Positions 1-9,605 are shown, numbered from the stretch's first letter. The stretch: 64,000 bases of DNA from Gordonia iterans (GCF_002993285.1 NZ_CP027433.1:3906001-3970000), one strand, 5' to 3'. Notes: generated by a model not told the origin, from the sequence alone. Numbers and translations: made by a program.

Positions 1-461
1 TCGAACGCGCCCGCTTCGGCGTGGGCCTGGACGTGCGCCTGCACGTGGATCCGGAGGTGCTCGGAGTGGTCGTGCCGTTCCTGGCCCTGCAGCCGATCGT
101 CGAGAACGCCGTCCGCCACGGACTCGCCGGGCGCAAGGAGGGCACCATCACGATCACCGCACGAGGTTCCGGCACGGACTGCGAGATCAGCGTCGAGGAC
201 GACGGCGTGGGCATGGACCCCGAACTGCTGCGCAGCGGCGCCATCGACGCACTCAGCGGCTCCGATGCGCCGTCGAGCGAGAGCGAGGGCGCACACGTCG
301 GACTCACCAATGTCGATCAACGCCTCCGCTCGGCTTTCGGCAACGACTACGGTCTGATCGTCGACACCGGACTCGGTGCGGGCACCAAGGTCAGCATGCG
401 AGTCCCCAAGTTCGCCGCCGGCATCCGTGCGGATCCGGCGCAGGAAGGACGGCCCCGATGA
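1..461 (+). CDS. LytS/YehU-type sensor histidine kinase, C-terminal part
   Basis: The reading frame is already open at the window edge, so only the last ~152 residues are present. They hold the GHKL ATPase domain: an N-box reading QPIVENAVRHG, a G1 box DDGVGMDP and a G2-type stretch HVGLTNVDQRL. The QPIVENA form of the N-box is typical of the LytS/YehU/BtsS histidine-kinase family, whose partners are LytTR response regulators, and exactly such a regulator follows with an ATGA start/stop overlap. The sensor and dimerisation regions lie upstream of the window, so the signal sensed cannot be read here. Confidence 0.9.
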   Translation, partial: ERARFGVGLDVRLHVDPEVLGVVVPFLALQPIVENAVRHGLAGRKEGTITITARGSGTDCEISVEDDGVGMDPELLRSGAIDALSGSDAPSSESEGAHVGLTNVDQRLRSAFGNDYGLIVDTGLGAGTKVSMRVPKFAAGIRADPAQEGRPR

Positions 462-1342
462 CCGCATTGCGCGTCCTGGCCGTCGATGACGAAGCCCCCG
501 CCCTCGACGAACTGACTTTTCTGCTCGGCGAACACCCGGCGGTCGGCGAGGTGATCGGCGCCTCCGATGCCACCGAAGCCCTGCGGCTGCTCTCCGAACA
601 GTCCGTGGACGCCGCCTTCCTGGACATCTCGATGCCGGGACTCAACGGCATGGAGCTCGCCACCGTCCTCGCCCGCTACGCGACCCCGCCCGCACTGGTG
701 TTCGTCACCGCACACGACGACCGCGCCGTCCAGGCGTTCGACGTCGGCGCCGTCGACTACCTCCTGAAACCACTGCGCGCACGGCGTCTCGCGCAGGCGA
801 TCGAGCGTGTCCTGGCGAGCCGTCCGGACACGCTCGTCGGCGACACCGCCGGGACCGATGCCGACCCTGCCGCTGCGGGCGCCGACCCAGCCACCGCCGA
901 AATCGCCGGGGACACGGACACGTCCGCCGACTCAGGCATTTCATCGACGGGGCTCAGCACAAGCGTGATCCCCGTCGAGCGCGGGGGCGTGACGTCCTTG
1001 ATCCAGCGCGACACGATCTCGTGGGTCGAAGCCGTCGGCGACTACGCCCGCCTGCACACCGCCAGCGGTGACTATCTGGTTCGAGTGACCCTCTCTACGC
1101 TCGAATCCCATTGGGCCGACGCAGGTTTCGCGCGGATACACCGGTCGTACCTCGTCGCGCTTCCGATGGTGACCGGGCTGCGGACCGCAGGTACCGGCAC
1201 CAAGGTGATGATCCGCGCGAACGGCCAGACCCCCGAAGTGGAGCTGCCCGTCAGCCGCCGGCAGGTTCGCGAACTGAAAGACCGTCTGGTGCGCGACCCT
1301 CTGCGCTCCTTCCGCTCCGGTCGCGGCGACGGATCGTCGTGA
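458..1342 (+). CDS. LytTR-family response regulator
   Basis: Residues 1-120 form a receiver domain: acidic pair D10/D11, phospho-acceptor D56 in LDISMPG, T84 and K104 in YLLKP. A ~65-residue Ala/Asp-rich linker follows, then a LytTR DNA-binding domain from about 175 to 285 (VGDYARLHT, FARIHRSYLV). It overlaps the kinase gene by 4 nt, which implies translational coupling and a cognate pair. Characterised members of this class (BtsSR, YpdAB in E. coli) sense pyruvate and switch on a transporter. The genes that follow here are two Na+/solute symporters, so control of carboxylate uptake is a reasonable inference. I could not pick out a LytTR direct-repeat site. Confidence 0.93.
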   Translation: MTALRVLAVDDEAPALDELTFLLGEHPAVGEVIGASDATEALRLLSEQSVDAAFLDISMPGLNGMELATVLARYATPPALVFVTAHDDRAVQAFDVGAVDYLLKPLRARRLAQAIERVLASRPDTLVGDTAGTDADPAAAGADPATAEIAGDTDTSADSGISSTGLSTSVIPVERGGVTSLIQRDTISWVEAVGDYARLHTASGDYLVRVTLSTLESHWADAGFARIHRSYLVALPMVTGLRTAGTGTKVMIRANGQTPEVELPVSRRQVRELKDRLVRDPLRSFRSGRGDGSS

Positions 1343-1363
1343 GCGAATGGTGAGCGGCCGTCC

Positions 1364-1747
1364 ATGACCCCCGACTCCCCACGCCGCGAGCGCGTCGTGC
1401 TGTCGCAGCGGCGCGGCGCGCGGCCGGTCCGGACTCGGGCCGAGGTGACCGAGCAGACCGAGGTCGGCGAGCATCTGGTCGGCGAACTGGTCCGCGCCCA
1501 GTTGGGACTGGCGCTGCGGATCGGACTGGCGGTGGCGGCCCTGTTCGTCGCCATCCCCCTGATCGGCCTGTGGGTCGACGGCTTCGCCGCCGCGACGCTC
1601 TTCGGGATCTCGATCAACTGGATCGTGCTAGGCCTGCTCCCCTACCCGATCCTCTATCTCGCCGGACGCCTCTACATCCGGCTCGCCGAGCAGGCGGAAC
1701 GACACTTCATGCAGTTGATGGACGACGAAGAACGCGGTCCGACGTGA
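1364..1747 (+). CDS. Small two-helix membrane protein, DUF485-like symporter partner
   Basis: 127 residues: a charged N-terminal ~45 residues, two membrane helices (about 50-70 and 80-101) and a short acidic tail. It shows little motif identity to classical DUF485, but its size, topology and position directly before a Na+/solute symporter, with a 4-nt GTGA overlap, copy the arrangement at 4356-6370. The function of such partners is not established; they are generally thought to assist acetate/pyruvate symporters of the ActP/MctC kind. The 22-nt gap after the response regulator gene suggests one operon. Confidence 0.7.
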   Translation: MTPDSPRRERVVLSQRRGARPVRTRAEVTEQTEVGEHLVGELVRAQLGLALRIGLAVAALFVAIPLIGLWVDGFAAATLFGISINWIVLGLLPYPILYLAGRLYIRLAEQAERHFMQLMDDEERGPT

Positions 1748-3468
1748 GCACGGGATCAGCACTCATCGTCGTCGCGGTGGCGATCGCCACCGTCGGCACG
1801 GTCGCCATCGGCGCGTACGGCGGCCGCGGAGCCCGATCGACGTCCGATTTTCTGGTGGCCTCCCGCAGCATCGGCGCCCGCTGGAACGCCGCCGCCATCT
1901 CCGGGGAGTACCTCTCTGCCGCGTCGTTCCTCGGGGTCGCCGGCCTCGTCGCCAAATACGGCGCCGACGCGCTCTGGTACCCGATCGGCTTCACCGCCGG
2001 GTATCTGGGCCTGCTGCTGTTCGTCGCCGCGCCCCTACGCCGCTCGGGTGCGTACACCGTGCCCGACTTCGCCGAGTTTCGGCTCGGCTCCCTGCAGGCC
2101 CGCCGTGTCGCCATGGTCGTCGTGGTGCTGGTGTGCGTCCTGTACCTGCTCCCTCAGCTGCAAGGCGCGGGTCTGACGCTGAATATTCTGCTGGGCCTTC
2201 CCGGCTGGGTCGGCGTGGTGCTGGTCGGCGGTGCACTGATCGTCAACGTGGTCAGCGGCGGCATGCGTTCGGTGACCTTCGCCCAGGGGGTCCAGTACTG
2301 GCTCAAACTCACCGCGATCGCGGTGCCCGCGCTGGTCGTCGTCCTGCATTTCGCGTCGAACCCGTCCGACCTCGGCGACCCCCTCCCCGCCCGGGTCTCG
2401 ACGGCCACCTCCGTCGAGGTCACCACGGAGGTCTCGGTGACCGTCGCCGATCCCTCGGGCGTCCGAGTCACCGGAACGGTCGACGGCACGCGTCTCGACG
2501 ACGCGCCGCTGTCCGCGGGAACCCACGTCATCGGCCAGGATTCAACGATCCTGCTCGACGCGGGCGCGGCCACCCCCGTCGTGTCCGACGCGCCGCAGAC
2601 CGGGTCCGAGTGGACGCGCTCGGGCGGCGGTCTCGGCGGCGATCACCCGCTGTACCAGGTCCTGTCGCTGATGCTCGCGACCTTCCTCGGCGCACTCGGA
2701 CTGCCGCACGTGCTGGTGCGGTTCTATACCAATCGGACCGGGGCGGACGCCCGGCGCACCGCGCTCACCGTGATCGTGCTGCTGTCCGGCTTCTACCTCT
2801 TCCCCACGGTGCTCGGCGTGCTGTCACGCGTGTACGTGCCCCAGGTGCTCGCCACCGGCACCGCCGACGCCGCGGTGCTGATGATCCCGTCCTCGGTGGC
2901 CGGTGGACTGGGCGGCGAACTGCTGGTCGCACTGGTCGCGGCCGGCGCCATCGCCGCGTTCCTGGCAACCGCCTCCGGACTCTTGATCAGCATCGCCGGC
3001 GTGGTGTCCACGGACCTGCTGCCGTCCGGGGTGCGCAGCTTCCGGTTCTGCGCGGTGCTCGGCGGGCTGGTCCCGATCGGGCTCGCGCTGGCCGCCGGAA
3101 CCCTGGAACTGTCCCGCTCGGTGGGTCTGGTGTTCGCCGTCTCGGCCGCGACCCTCTGCCCGCTGCTAGTGCTCGGCATCTGGTGGCGCGGACTCACCGC
3201 GGCCGGGGCGATCGCCGGCCTGACGGTCGGGGCGATCACCTCGGCCGCGGCCGTGGTAGCCGGAGTGTTCTGGTTCACCGACGGGTGGCCGGCTGCCATC
3301 GCGACATTTCCGGCGGCGGTCACCGTGCCGCTGACCTTCGCGACGATGGTCACCGTCTCTGTGGCGACCCGTCGCACCGTGCGCCCGGACGTCCCCACGG
3401 TGTTCGCGCGCATGCATCTGCCCGAACGCCTCGGACTCGGCCTCGAACGGGCCCCCGCCGGCGACTGA
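1744..3468 (+). CDS. Sodium:solute symporter (SSS family), carboxylate type
   Basis: 574 residues from the GTG at 1744, chosen because it overlaps the preceding stop by 4 nt; the frame is open further upstream but that part lies inside the previous gene. The SSS signature is clear (GEYLSAASFLGVAGLVAKYG near residues 58-77; GLPHVLVRFYTN later), and the sequence resembles ActP/MctC acetate/pyruvate permeases and the paralogue at 4751. It differs by a soluble insertion of ~95 residues (about 205-300) rich in Thr, Val and Ser. In the paralogue the same loop between membrane helices is about half as long. Substrate is inferred to be a short monocarboxylate. Confidence 0.85.
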   Translation: MSTGSALIVVAVAIATVGTVAIGAYGGRGARSTSDFLVASRSIGARWNAAAISGEYLSAASFLGVAGLVAKYGADALWYPIGFTAGYLGLLLFVAAPLRRSGAYTVPDFAEFRLGSLQARRVAMVVVVLVCVLYLLPQLQGAGLTLNILLGLPGWVGVVLVGGALIVNVVSGGMRSVTFAQGVQYWLKLTAIAVPALVVVLHFASNPSDLGDPLPARVSTATSVEVTTEVSVTVADPSGVRVTGTVDGTRLDDAPLSAGTHVIGQDSTILLDAGAATPVVSDAPQTGSEWTRSGGGLGGDHPLYQVLSLMLATFLGALGLPHVLVRFYTNRTGADARRTALTVIVLLSGFYLFPTVLGVLSRVYVPQVLATGTADAAVLMIPSSVAGGLGGELLVALVAAGAIAAFLATASGLLISIAGVVSTDLLPSGVRSFRFCAVLGGLVPIGLALAAGTLELSRSVGLVFAVSAATLCPLLVLGIWWRGLTAAGAIAGLTVGAITSAAAVVAGVFWFTDGWPAAIATFPAAVTVPLTFATMVTVSVATRRTVRPDVPTVFARMHLPERLGLGLERAPAGD

Positions 3469-3492
3469 GCGTCCACCGTGAAGAATGACCCC

Positions 3493-4101
3493 ATGAGTTC
3501 CGATTACCCCAGACTCACCGCCGACGACGTCCACCACATCGCCTTCTTCAAGCCGCCGGTCCTCCAGCGCGGCTACTCCGAAGACGAGGTGGACCAGCTC
3601 CTCGACGTTCTCGAGGCCAAGTTCCGCGATCCGGCCGATCCCGCCCTGGCGCACCTCACGCCCGATCAGGTTCGACAGGTGAGTTTCAGCGCACCGCCGA
3701 TGGGACAGCGCGGCTACCACCCCGGCGAGGTCGACGATTTCCTCGGCCAGTGCGCCGACGACCTGGCGGACCTGGTCGCCGAGGTCCCGGTCGATCAAGA
3801 ACGACAGGCGTCCGCCGGAGCGAACGCCTCCGCCGGACTGACGGCCGCCGACATCCGGGACGCCACCTTCGGCAAACCGCTCTTCGGCCGGAGCGGATAC
3901 AACGAAGACCAGGTCGACGACTTCCTCGACGCCCTCGAGGCCAAGTTCCGCGATCCGGCCGATCCCGCGCTGTCGTGGCTCACTCCCGGCGCGGTGCAGG
4001 AGGCGGTCTTCGGTCCGCCGGGCTTCGGCAGACGCGGCTATCGCAGAGACGAGGTCGACGACTTCCTCGCGCGCGCCGCCGCCGCACTGTCCCTACTGTG
4101 A
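3493..4101 (+). CDS. Protein of four tandem DivIVA-type (DivI1A) motifs
   Basis: 202 residues from ATG 3493 (a GTG at 3478 would add five). The protein is nearly all repeat: four copies of a ~30-residue unit shaped like F-x-x-P-x-x-x-x-x-G-Y-x-x-x-x-V-D-x-x-L, at roughly residues 13, 61, 124 and 172. This motif is the membrane-targeting N-terminal motif of DivIVA/Wag31 and of the actinobacterial DivI1A family. No coiled coil follows, unlike true Wag31, so a scaffold or polar-localisation role is only inferred. Its last codons and stop (TCC CTA CTG TGA) are supplied by the left end of a dispersed repeat. It sits between two symporter modules with no functional link visible. Confidence 0.85.
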   Translation: MSSDYPRLTADDVHHIAFFKPPVLQRGYSEDEVDQLLDVLEAKFRDPADPALAHLTPDQVRQVSFSAPPMGQRGYHPGEVDDFLGQCADDLADLVAEVPVDQERQASAGANASAGLTAADIRDATFGKPLFGRSGYNEDQVDDFLDALEAKFRDPADPALSWLTPGAVQEAVFGPPGFGRRGYRRDEVDDFLARAAAALSLL

Positions 4102-4196
4102 CGTAGCTCGGCGCCCAGCCGGATGCCTCAGTCCCGAAACGCCAAGTGGCCGCGTGCCGCGACTCCCGGGCCGCGGCCGTACGTCACAGTACGGTC
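4089..4196. repeat. Dispersed palindromic-end element, copy A
   Basis: A ~108-bp element with imperfect inverted ends: GTCCCTACTGTGACGTAGCT at the left, TACGTCACAGTACGG at the right, 12 bp matching perfectly. Copies B (47853-47949) and C (56645-56742) have the same ends and a ~60-bp interior that is not conserved. This copy overlaps the stop codon of the DivIVA-motif gene. Nothing else is obvious in the remaining ~160 bp before the next gene apart from a possible promoter. Confidence 0.75.
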
Positions 4197-4355
4197 AGCT
4201 CGACCGCTTGCCGTTCGCCCGCGTGCGGCTACCGTTCACCGCACGACGGGCGGTACTCGTCGTTCAGGTCACATTTTCTCTGGCATGTGAACTGGATCTC
4301 CCCGAACCTTCTAGCAAGGCCGCCCGCGCGCGGCAACGCATCGAGGAGGTCGCCA

Positions 4356-4754
4356 GTGACTACCGCATCCGAACATCCGCCACAGCCTGGGCACATCAGC
4401 ACCCCCGGCGCCGACGAGTTCATCGCCGCGCAGGAGAGCCCGGAGTTCCAGCGTCTGCGCAAGACGCTCCGCAACTTCGTGTTCCCGATGACCGCGTTCT
4501 TCCTGACCTGGTACGGGCTGTACCTGGTACTCGGCGTCTTCGCGCCGGGCTTCATGGGAACGCCCGTGTGGGGCAACATCAACGTCGGCTTGATCCTGGG
4601 CCTGTTGCAGTTCGTCACCACGTTCGCCATCACCGGCGCCTACATCTGGTTCGCCAACCACCGCCTCGACCCCGAGGCCGAAGTGGTCCGCGAAGGATTC
4701 GACGACGGCACCTACGCCCGTGAGGCCGACGCCGCTGTGGGAGGCGTGCGATGA
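4356..4754 (+). CDS. DUF485 membrane protein, partner of the acetate symporter
   Basis: 132 residues from GTG 4356, preceded by AGGAGG at 4344-4349 with 6-nt spacing; the frame is open further upstream without an RBS. Two membrane helices are visible, one around FPMTAFFLTWYGLYLVLG and one around VGLILGLLQFVTTFAITGAY, with the arginine-rich RLRKTLRNF just before the first, as usual in DUF485. The stop overlaps the symporter ATG by 4 nt, the near-universal arrangement for this family with ActP/MctC. An upstream stretch (4262-4292) has loosely paired GTTCA and TGTGAAC half-sites that could be a regulator site, but I cannot assign it. Confidence 0.9.
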   Translation: MTTASEHPPQPGHISTPGADEFIAAQESPEFQRLRKTLRNFVFPMTAFFLTWYGLYLVLGVFAPGFMGTPVWGNINVGLILGLLQFVTTFAITGAYIWFANHRLDPEAEVVREGFDDGTYAREADAAVGGVR

Positions 4755-6370
4755 ACCACCTCCTCGCCGACGCCCAGGACGTCGACACCGGCAACGCCAC
4801 CCTGAACATCATGATCTTCGTGGCCTTCGTGATCGTGACCCTGATCGTGGTCATCAAGGTCAGTCGCGTCGGCACGAGCAACGCGTCCGAGTTCTTCACC
4901 GGCAGCCGCGGCTTCTCCGGCACCCAGAACGGCATCGCGATCGCCGGCGACTACCTCTCGGCCGCCAGCTTCCTCGGCATCGCGGGTGCCATCGCCATCT
5001 ACGGCTACGACGGATTCCTCTACTCGATCGGCTTCCTCGTCGCCTGGCTCGTCGCCCTGCTGTTGGTCGCCGAGCTCTTGCGCAACACCGGCAAGTTCAC
5101 CATGGCCGACGTCCTGAGCTTCCGGCTCAAGCAGCGTCCCGTGCGCTTGGCCGCGTCGATCAACACTCTGACGGTGTCGATCTTCTACCTGCTCGCCCAG
5201 ATGGCGGGCGCCGGCGCCCTCGTGGCGCTGCTGCTGAACATCCAGAGCGACGCCGGACAGGCCGCGGTCATCACCGTCGTCGGCCTGCTGATGATCACCT
5301 ACGTGCTGATCGGCGGCATGAAGGGCACCACCTGGGTGCAGATCATCAAGGCGGTCCTGTTGATCGCCGGCACCGCGGTCATGACCGTGTGGGTGATGCT
5401 GTCCAACGGCATCAACTTCAACCTGTCCAAGCTGCTCGGCATGGCCCAGGAGCGCACCGAGGTAGACATCCTGGCACCGGGCGCCCAGTACGGCATCGAC
5501 TTCACCTCGAAGATCAACCTGATCTCGCTGGGTCTGGCATTGGTGCTCGGCACCGCGGGTCTGCCGCATGTGCTCATGCGTTTCTACACGGTGCCGACCG
5601 CCAAGGAAGCCCGCAAGTCCGTGGTCTGGGCCATCGGCCTGATCGGTGCGTTCTACCTGTTCACCCTGGTGCTCGGATACGGCGCCGCGGCGCTGGTCGG
5701 CCCGGAGACCATCATGGCCGCTCCCGGCAAGCAGAACGCCGCGGCGCCGCTGCTGGCACTGCACCTGGGCGGTGAGGTCCTGCTCGGCTTGATCGCGGGC
5801 GTGGCGTTCGCGACCATCCTGGCCGTCGTCGCCGGCCTGGCGATCACCGCGTCGGCGTCGTTCGCCCACGACATCTACGCGTCGGTGATCAAGAAGAACG
5901 GCGCCTCCGAGGAGGAGCAGGTCCGCGTCTCGCGCTACACCGTGGTGGTGCTCGGCATCATCGGGATCGTCCTGGGCATTCTCGCGAAGGACCAGAACAT
6001 CGCCTTCCTGGTGGCGCTGGCCTTCGCGGTGGCCGCCTCGGCGAACCTGCCGACCATCCTGTACTCGCTGTTCTGGAAGCGGTTCAACACCCGCGGCGCC
6101 CTGTTCAGCATGTACGGCGGCCTGTCGATCACGATCGTGCTGATCGTGTTCTCCCCGGCCGTGTCCGGCAAGTCCAACTCGATGCTCCCGAACATGGACT
6201 TCGCCTGGTTCCCGCTGGCCAATCCCGGCCTGGTGTCCATCCCGGCAGCCTTCCTACTCGGCATCGTCGGCACGCTGACCTCGCGGGAGACCCCCGACGT
6301 GGCCCGCCGCGCCGAGATGGAGGTCCGCTCGCTCACCGGTGTCGGCGCGGAGAAGGCCATCTCGCACTGA
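4751..6370 (+). CDS. Cation/acetate (monocarboxylate) symporter, ActP/MctC-like
   Basis: 539 residues, the usual length for MctC/ActP, with about 13 membrane helices. The SSS core motif GDYLSAASFLGIAGAIAIYG and GLPHVLMRFYTVPTAKEARKS are present. Corynebacterial MctC moves acetate, propionate and pyruvate with Na+ or H+; the same role is inferred here. It is the second symporter downstream of the LytTR system but has its own leader and RBS two genes upstream, so co-regulation is possible but not shown. A long hairpin follows the stop codon. Confidence 0.9.
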   Translation: MNHLLADAQDVDTGNATLNIMIFVAFVIVTLIVVIKVSRVGTSNASEFFTGSRGFSGTQNGIAIAGDYLSAASFLGIAGAIAIYGYDGFLYSIGFLVAWLVALLLVAELLRNTGKFTMADVLSFRLKQRPVRLAASINTLTVSIFYLLAQMAGAGALVALLLNIQSDAGQAAVITVVGLLMITYVLIGGMKGTTWVQIIKAVLLIAGTAVMTVWVMLSNGINFNLSKLLGMAQERTEVDILAPGAQYGIDFTSKINLISLGLALVLGTAGLPHVLMRFYTVPTAKEARKSVVWAIGLIGAFYLFTLVLGYGAAALVGPETIMAAPGKQNAAAPLLALHLGGEVLLGLIAGVAFATILAVVAGLAITASASFAHDIYASVIKKNGASEEEQVRVSRYTVVVLGIIGIVLGILAKDQNIAFLVALAFAVAASANLPTILYSLFWKRFNTRGALFSMYGGLSITIVLIVFSPAVSGKSNSMLPNMDFAWFPLANPGLVSIPAAFLLGIVGTLTSRETPDVARRAEMEVRSLTGVGAEKAISH

Positions 6371-6390
6371 TTCAGGACTGGCACGGTGAG

Positions 6391-6435
6391 AACAGTGCCG
6401 TCGTGCGCAGGACGTCTGCGGACGACGGCACTGTT
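6391..6435 (+). terminator. Strong hairpin terminator after the acetate symporter
   Basis: AACAGTGCCGTCGT pairs over 14 bp with ACGACGGCACTGTT, and inside it CGCAG pairs with CTGCG, leaving a 5-nt loop. It begins 20 nt past the symporter stop and is followed by a T-rich GTTGGTTC, so it fits a rho-independent terminator. The symmetry would let it act in both directions. Confidence 0.85.
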
Positions 6436-6452
6436 GGTTCATCGTCCGGACC

Positions 6453-6898
6453 ATGAGCACCGTTTACCTCGCCACCGCCCTCCCGCCCGCTGCGCTCGCC
6501 CGTCTCGACGCCGCCGATATCGACTACCGAAGCTGGGCATCGGCCGACGAGATCGTCGCCGACCAGCTGATCGACGCCGTCGCGAACGCCGAAGCCCTCA
6601 TCAGCGCCGTGGACGTGCAGGTCCCCGCCGAGGTGATCGACGCGGCGCCGAAGCTGGAGCTGATCGCGAACGTCGGCGACGGATTCAGCAACATCGACCT
6701 CAACGCCTGCCGCCGGCGCGGGATCGCCGTCACCAACGCCCCGACACACGACTCGATCGCGTCGACCGCCGAGCTCGCGGTCACCCTCCTCCTCACGATC
6801 AGTCGCCGGATCCTGCCCGGTGACAAGCTGATGCGCGACGGCGGGTTCTCCGGTTGGCGCGTCACCGGATACGTCGGCGGGCATCCGGTGTGCGCCGG
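6453..6898 (+). pseudogene. 3'-truncated D-isomer 2-hydroxyacid dehydrogenase
   Basis: The first ~145 residues match the N-terminal half of 2-hydroxyacid (glyoxylate/phosphoglycerate-type) dehydrogenases: substrate-domain motif ELIANVGDGFSNID, then RGIAVTNAPTHDS and MRDGGFSGWRVTGYVGGHPV. A normal gene would now enter the Rossmann GxGxxG segment. Instead the frame runs into sequence that is the reverse complement of the 3' end of the amidase gene and stops at 7088. NAD-binding and catalytic Arg/Glu/His residues are therefore all missing. Most likely a remnant left by a deletion or rearrangement joining it tail-to-tail with the amidase. Confidence 0.8.
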
Positions 6899-8308
6899 TC
6901 AGGCGTCCTGGATCCGCGCGAACGGCCGGGCTTCCTCTAGTTCGTACGACAGCTCTAGCAGGGTGCGCTCGCCGCCGCGGTCGGCGGAGAAGTGGATGCC
7001 GATCGGCATGCCGGCCGACGAACTGCCGAGCGGCAGGGAGATCGCCGGGGTGCCGCACGAATTGTCCGCGGGGGTGAAGGCGACATAGCGCACCAAACGG
7101 TCGAAGATCTCGTCGAAGTCGCCGTCCGGATCCAGGTAGCCGATCTCGGGAGTCTGGTGGGCGAGGGTCGGAGTGAGGATCACGTCGTAGTCGTCGAAGG
7201 CCTTACGGAACTTCGCCGTGGCCCGCTTGAGACCGATGAGGGTCGACGGCGTCTTGTAGAAGTTCCGCAGAAACTTGCGGGACAGGCCTCGCGTGAACGG
7301 GTCGAGTTTTCCGCGGTCGAACTCCGGATCGAGAAGTTTTCCGCCGAAGCGGTCGAGCGAGAACGCCAGCAGCGCCCAGTAGTTGGTGAAATGGTCGATG
7401 AACGAGCGATCGACCGGGATCGGCACCGTCTCCACCCGGTGGCCGAGTTCCTCGAGAAGATCGGCCACCGCGTGGACCTCGCGGCGGGTGTCGGGGTCCA
7501 GCGGCTGACCGGTCAGCGGATCGGTGATCATCGCGACCCGGAGGCGGCGCCGCCCCGGCCCTTCGACCAACCCGACTGGATCGAAGCCGTCGACCCGCCG
7601 GAGCCGCTCCAGGTCGGAAAGGAAGTAGGCGGTGTCCCGTACCGAACGCGAGACGATCCCGTTGGAGACCAAGTCGATCGGCGCGTTCGACGCCGTCGCC
7701 ACACCCGCGGTCCGGCCGCGGCTCGGCTTGAGTCCCACCAATCCGCAGGCCGCCGCCGGGATGCGGATCGAGCCGCCGCCGTCGTTCGCGTGCGCGATCG
7801 GGACCGCACCGGCGGCGACCAGCGCCGCAGACCCGCCCGAGCTGGCCCCGGACGAGTAATCCGTGTCCCACGGGTTGCGGGTCGGTGCCCGGTCGGCGAA
7901 CTCGGTGGTCGCGGTCAGCCCGAACGCCGGCATCGTCGTCGCACCGAGAATGTTCACGCCGGTACCGAGGAACTCCTCGGTGAACGCCTCGTGGCTCGCC
8001 GCCGGCCGGGGCGGGATCGCGGCAGAACCCTGCTGCGTCGGCAGGCCGGCGTACGCGGTGTTGTTCTTGATCAGGGTGGGCACGCCGGCGAACACGCCGG
8101 AGAAGCCGTTCTCCCTGGCCCGGACCAGCGCTCGTTCCCGGTCGTCGAAGGCGACGGCCGCGATCTCCGGATTCACCCCGTCGATGCGCCGCGCGGCGGC
8201 CTCCGAGGCCTCGGCCGCACTGAAATCGCCGGAGGCGATCGCGCGAGCGATCCCCACGGCGTCGAGATCGCCGAGCACGTCGTCGGCGAAGGCATGAACG
8301 CGTTTCAT
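6899..8308 (-). CDS. Amidase-signature-family amidase
   Basis: 469 residues. The amidase triad is readable: K81 in LIKNN, the SSGGS segment at 156-160 giving the cis-serine, and nucleophile S180 in DGGGSIRIPAAACGL. Family members hydrolyse aliphatic or aromatic amides or act in amide catabolism; the substrate cannot be told. No signal peptide, so cytoplasmic. The start ATG has no good RBS, but TATTGT (complement of 8316-8321) lies 7 nt before it, which would suit a leaderless mRNA. It is divergent from the acyl-CoA dehydrogenase gene and its 3' end abuts the truncated dehydrogenase. Confidence 0.92.
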   Translation of the reverse strand: MKRVHAFADDVLGDLDAVGIARAIASGDFSAAEASEAAARRIDGVNPEIAAVAFDDRERALVRARENGFSGVFAGVPTLIKNNTAYAGLPTQQGSAAIPPRPAASHEAFTEEFLGTGVNILGATTMPAFGLTATTEFADRAPTRNPWDTDYSSGASSGGSAALVAAGAVPIAHANDGGGSIRIPAAACGLVGLKPSRGRTAGVATASNAPIDLVSNGIVSRSVRDTAYFLSDLERLRRVDGFDPVGLVEGPGRRRLRVAMITDPLTGQPLDPDTRREVHAVADLLEELGHRVETVPIPVDRSFIDHFTNYWALLAFSLDRFGGKLLDPEFDRGKLDPFTRGLSRKFLRNFYKTPSTLIGLKRATAKFRKAFDDYDVILTPTLAHQTPEIGYLDPDGDFDEIFDRLVRYVAFTPADNSCGTPAISLPLGSSSAGMPIGIHFSADRGGERTLLELSYELEEARPFARIQDA

Positions 8309-8354
8309 TCACCTGACAATAGCGCGTGTCGAGTTCTCCTCGCGCCCGCCCGTA

Positions 8355-8364
8355 CGAACGTTCG
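8355..8364. promoter_or_regulatory. Candidate TetR-type operator between amidase and acyl-CoA dehydrogenases
   Basis: CGAACGTTCG is a perfect 10-bp palindrome within GTACGAACGTTCGGTC, 22 bp before the start of the first acyl-CoA dehydrogenase and 47 bp from the amidase start. Fatty-acid and steroid genes in this order are often controlled by TetR repressors binding such sites. The cognate regulator is not in the window. Confidence 0.35.
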
Positions 8365-8386
8365 GTCAATGAGGTAAGACTGACGT

Positions 8387-9580
<1,194 letters not shown>

Positions 9581-9605
9581 CCCAGCACCATTGAAAAGGA
9601 TCACC

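Noticed and set aside
4262..4292. GlxR/CRP-type site upstream of the acetate symporter operon
   Set aside because: Half-sites GTTCA/TCACA and TGTGAAC are not in the spacing of TGTGAN6TCACA; too weak to call.
4712..5869. Long minus-strand frame opposite the acetate symporter
   Set aside because: Gln/Asp/His/Gly-rich antisense artefact of a high-GC gene; the symporter frame is clearly real.
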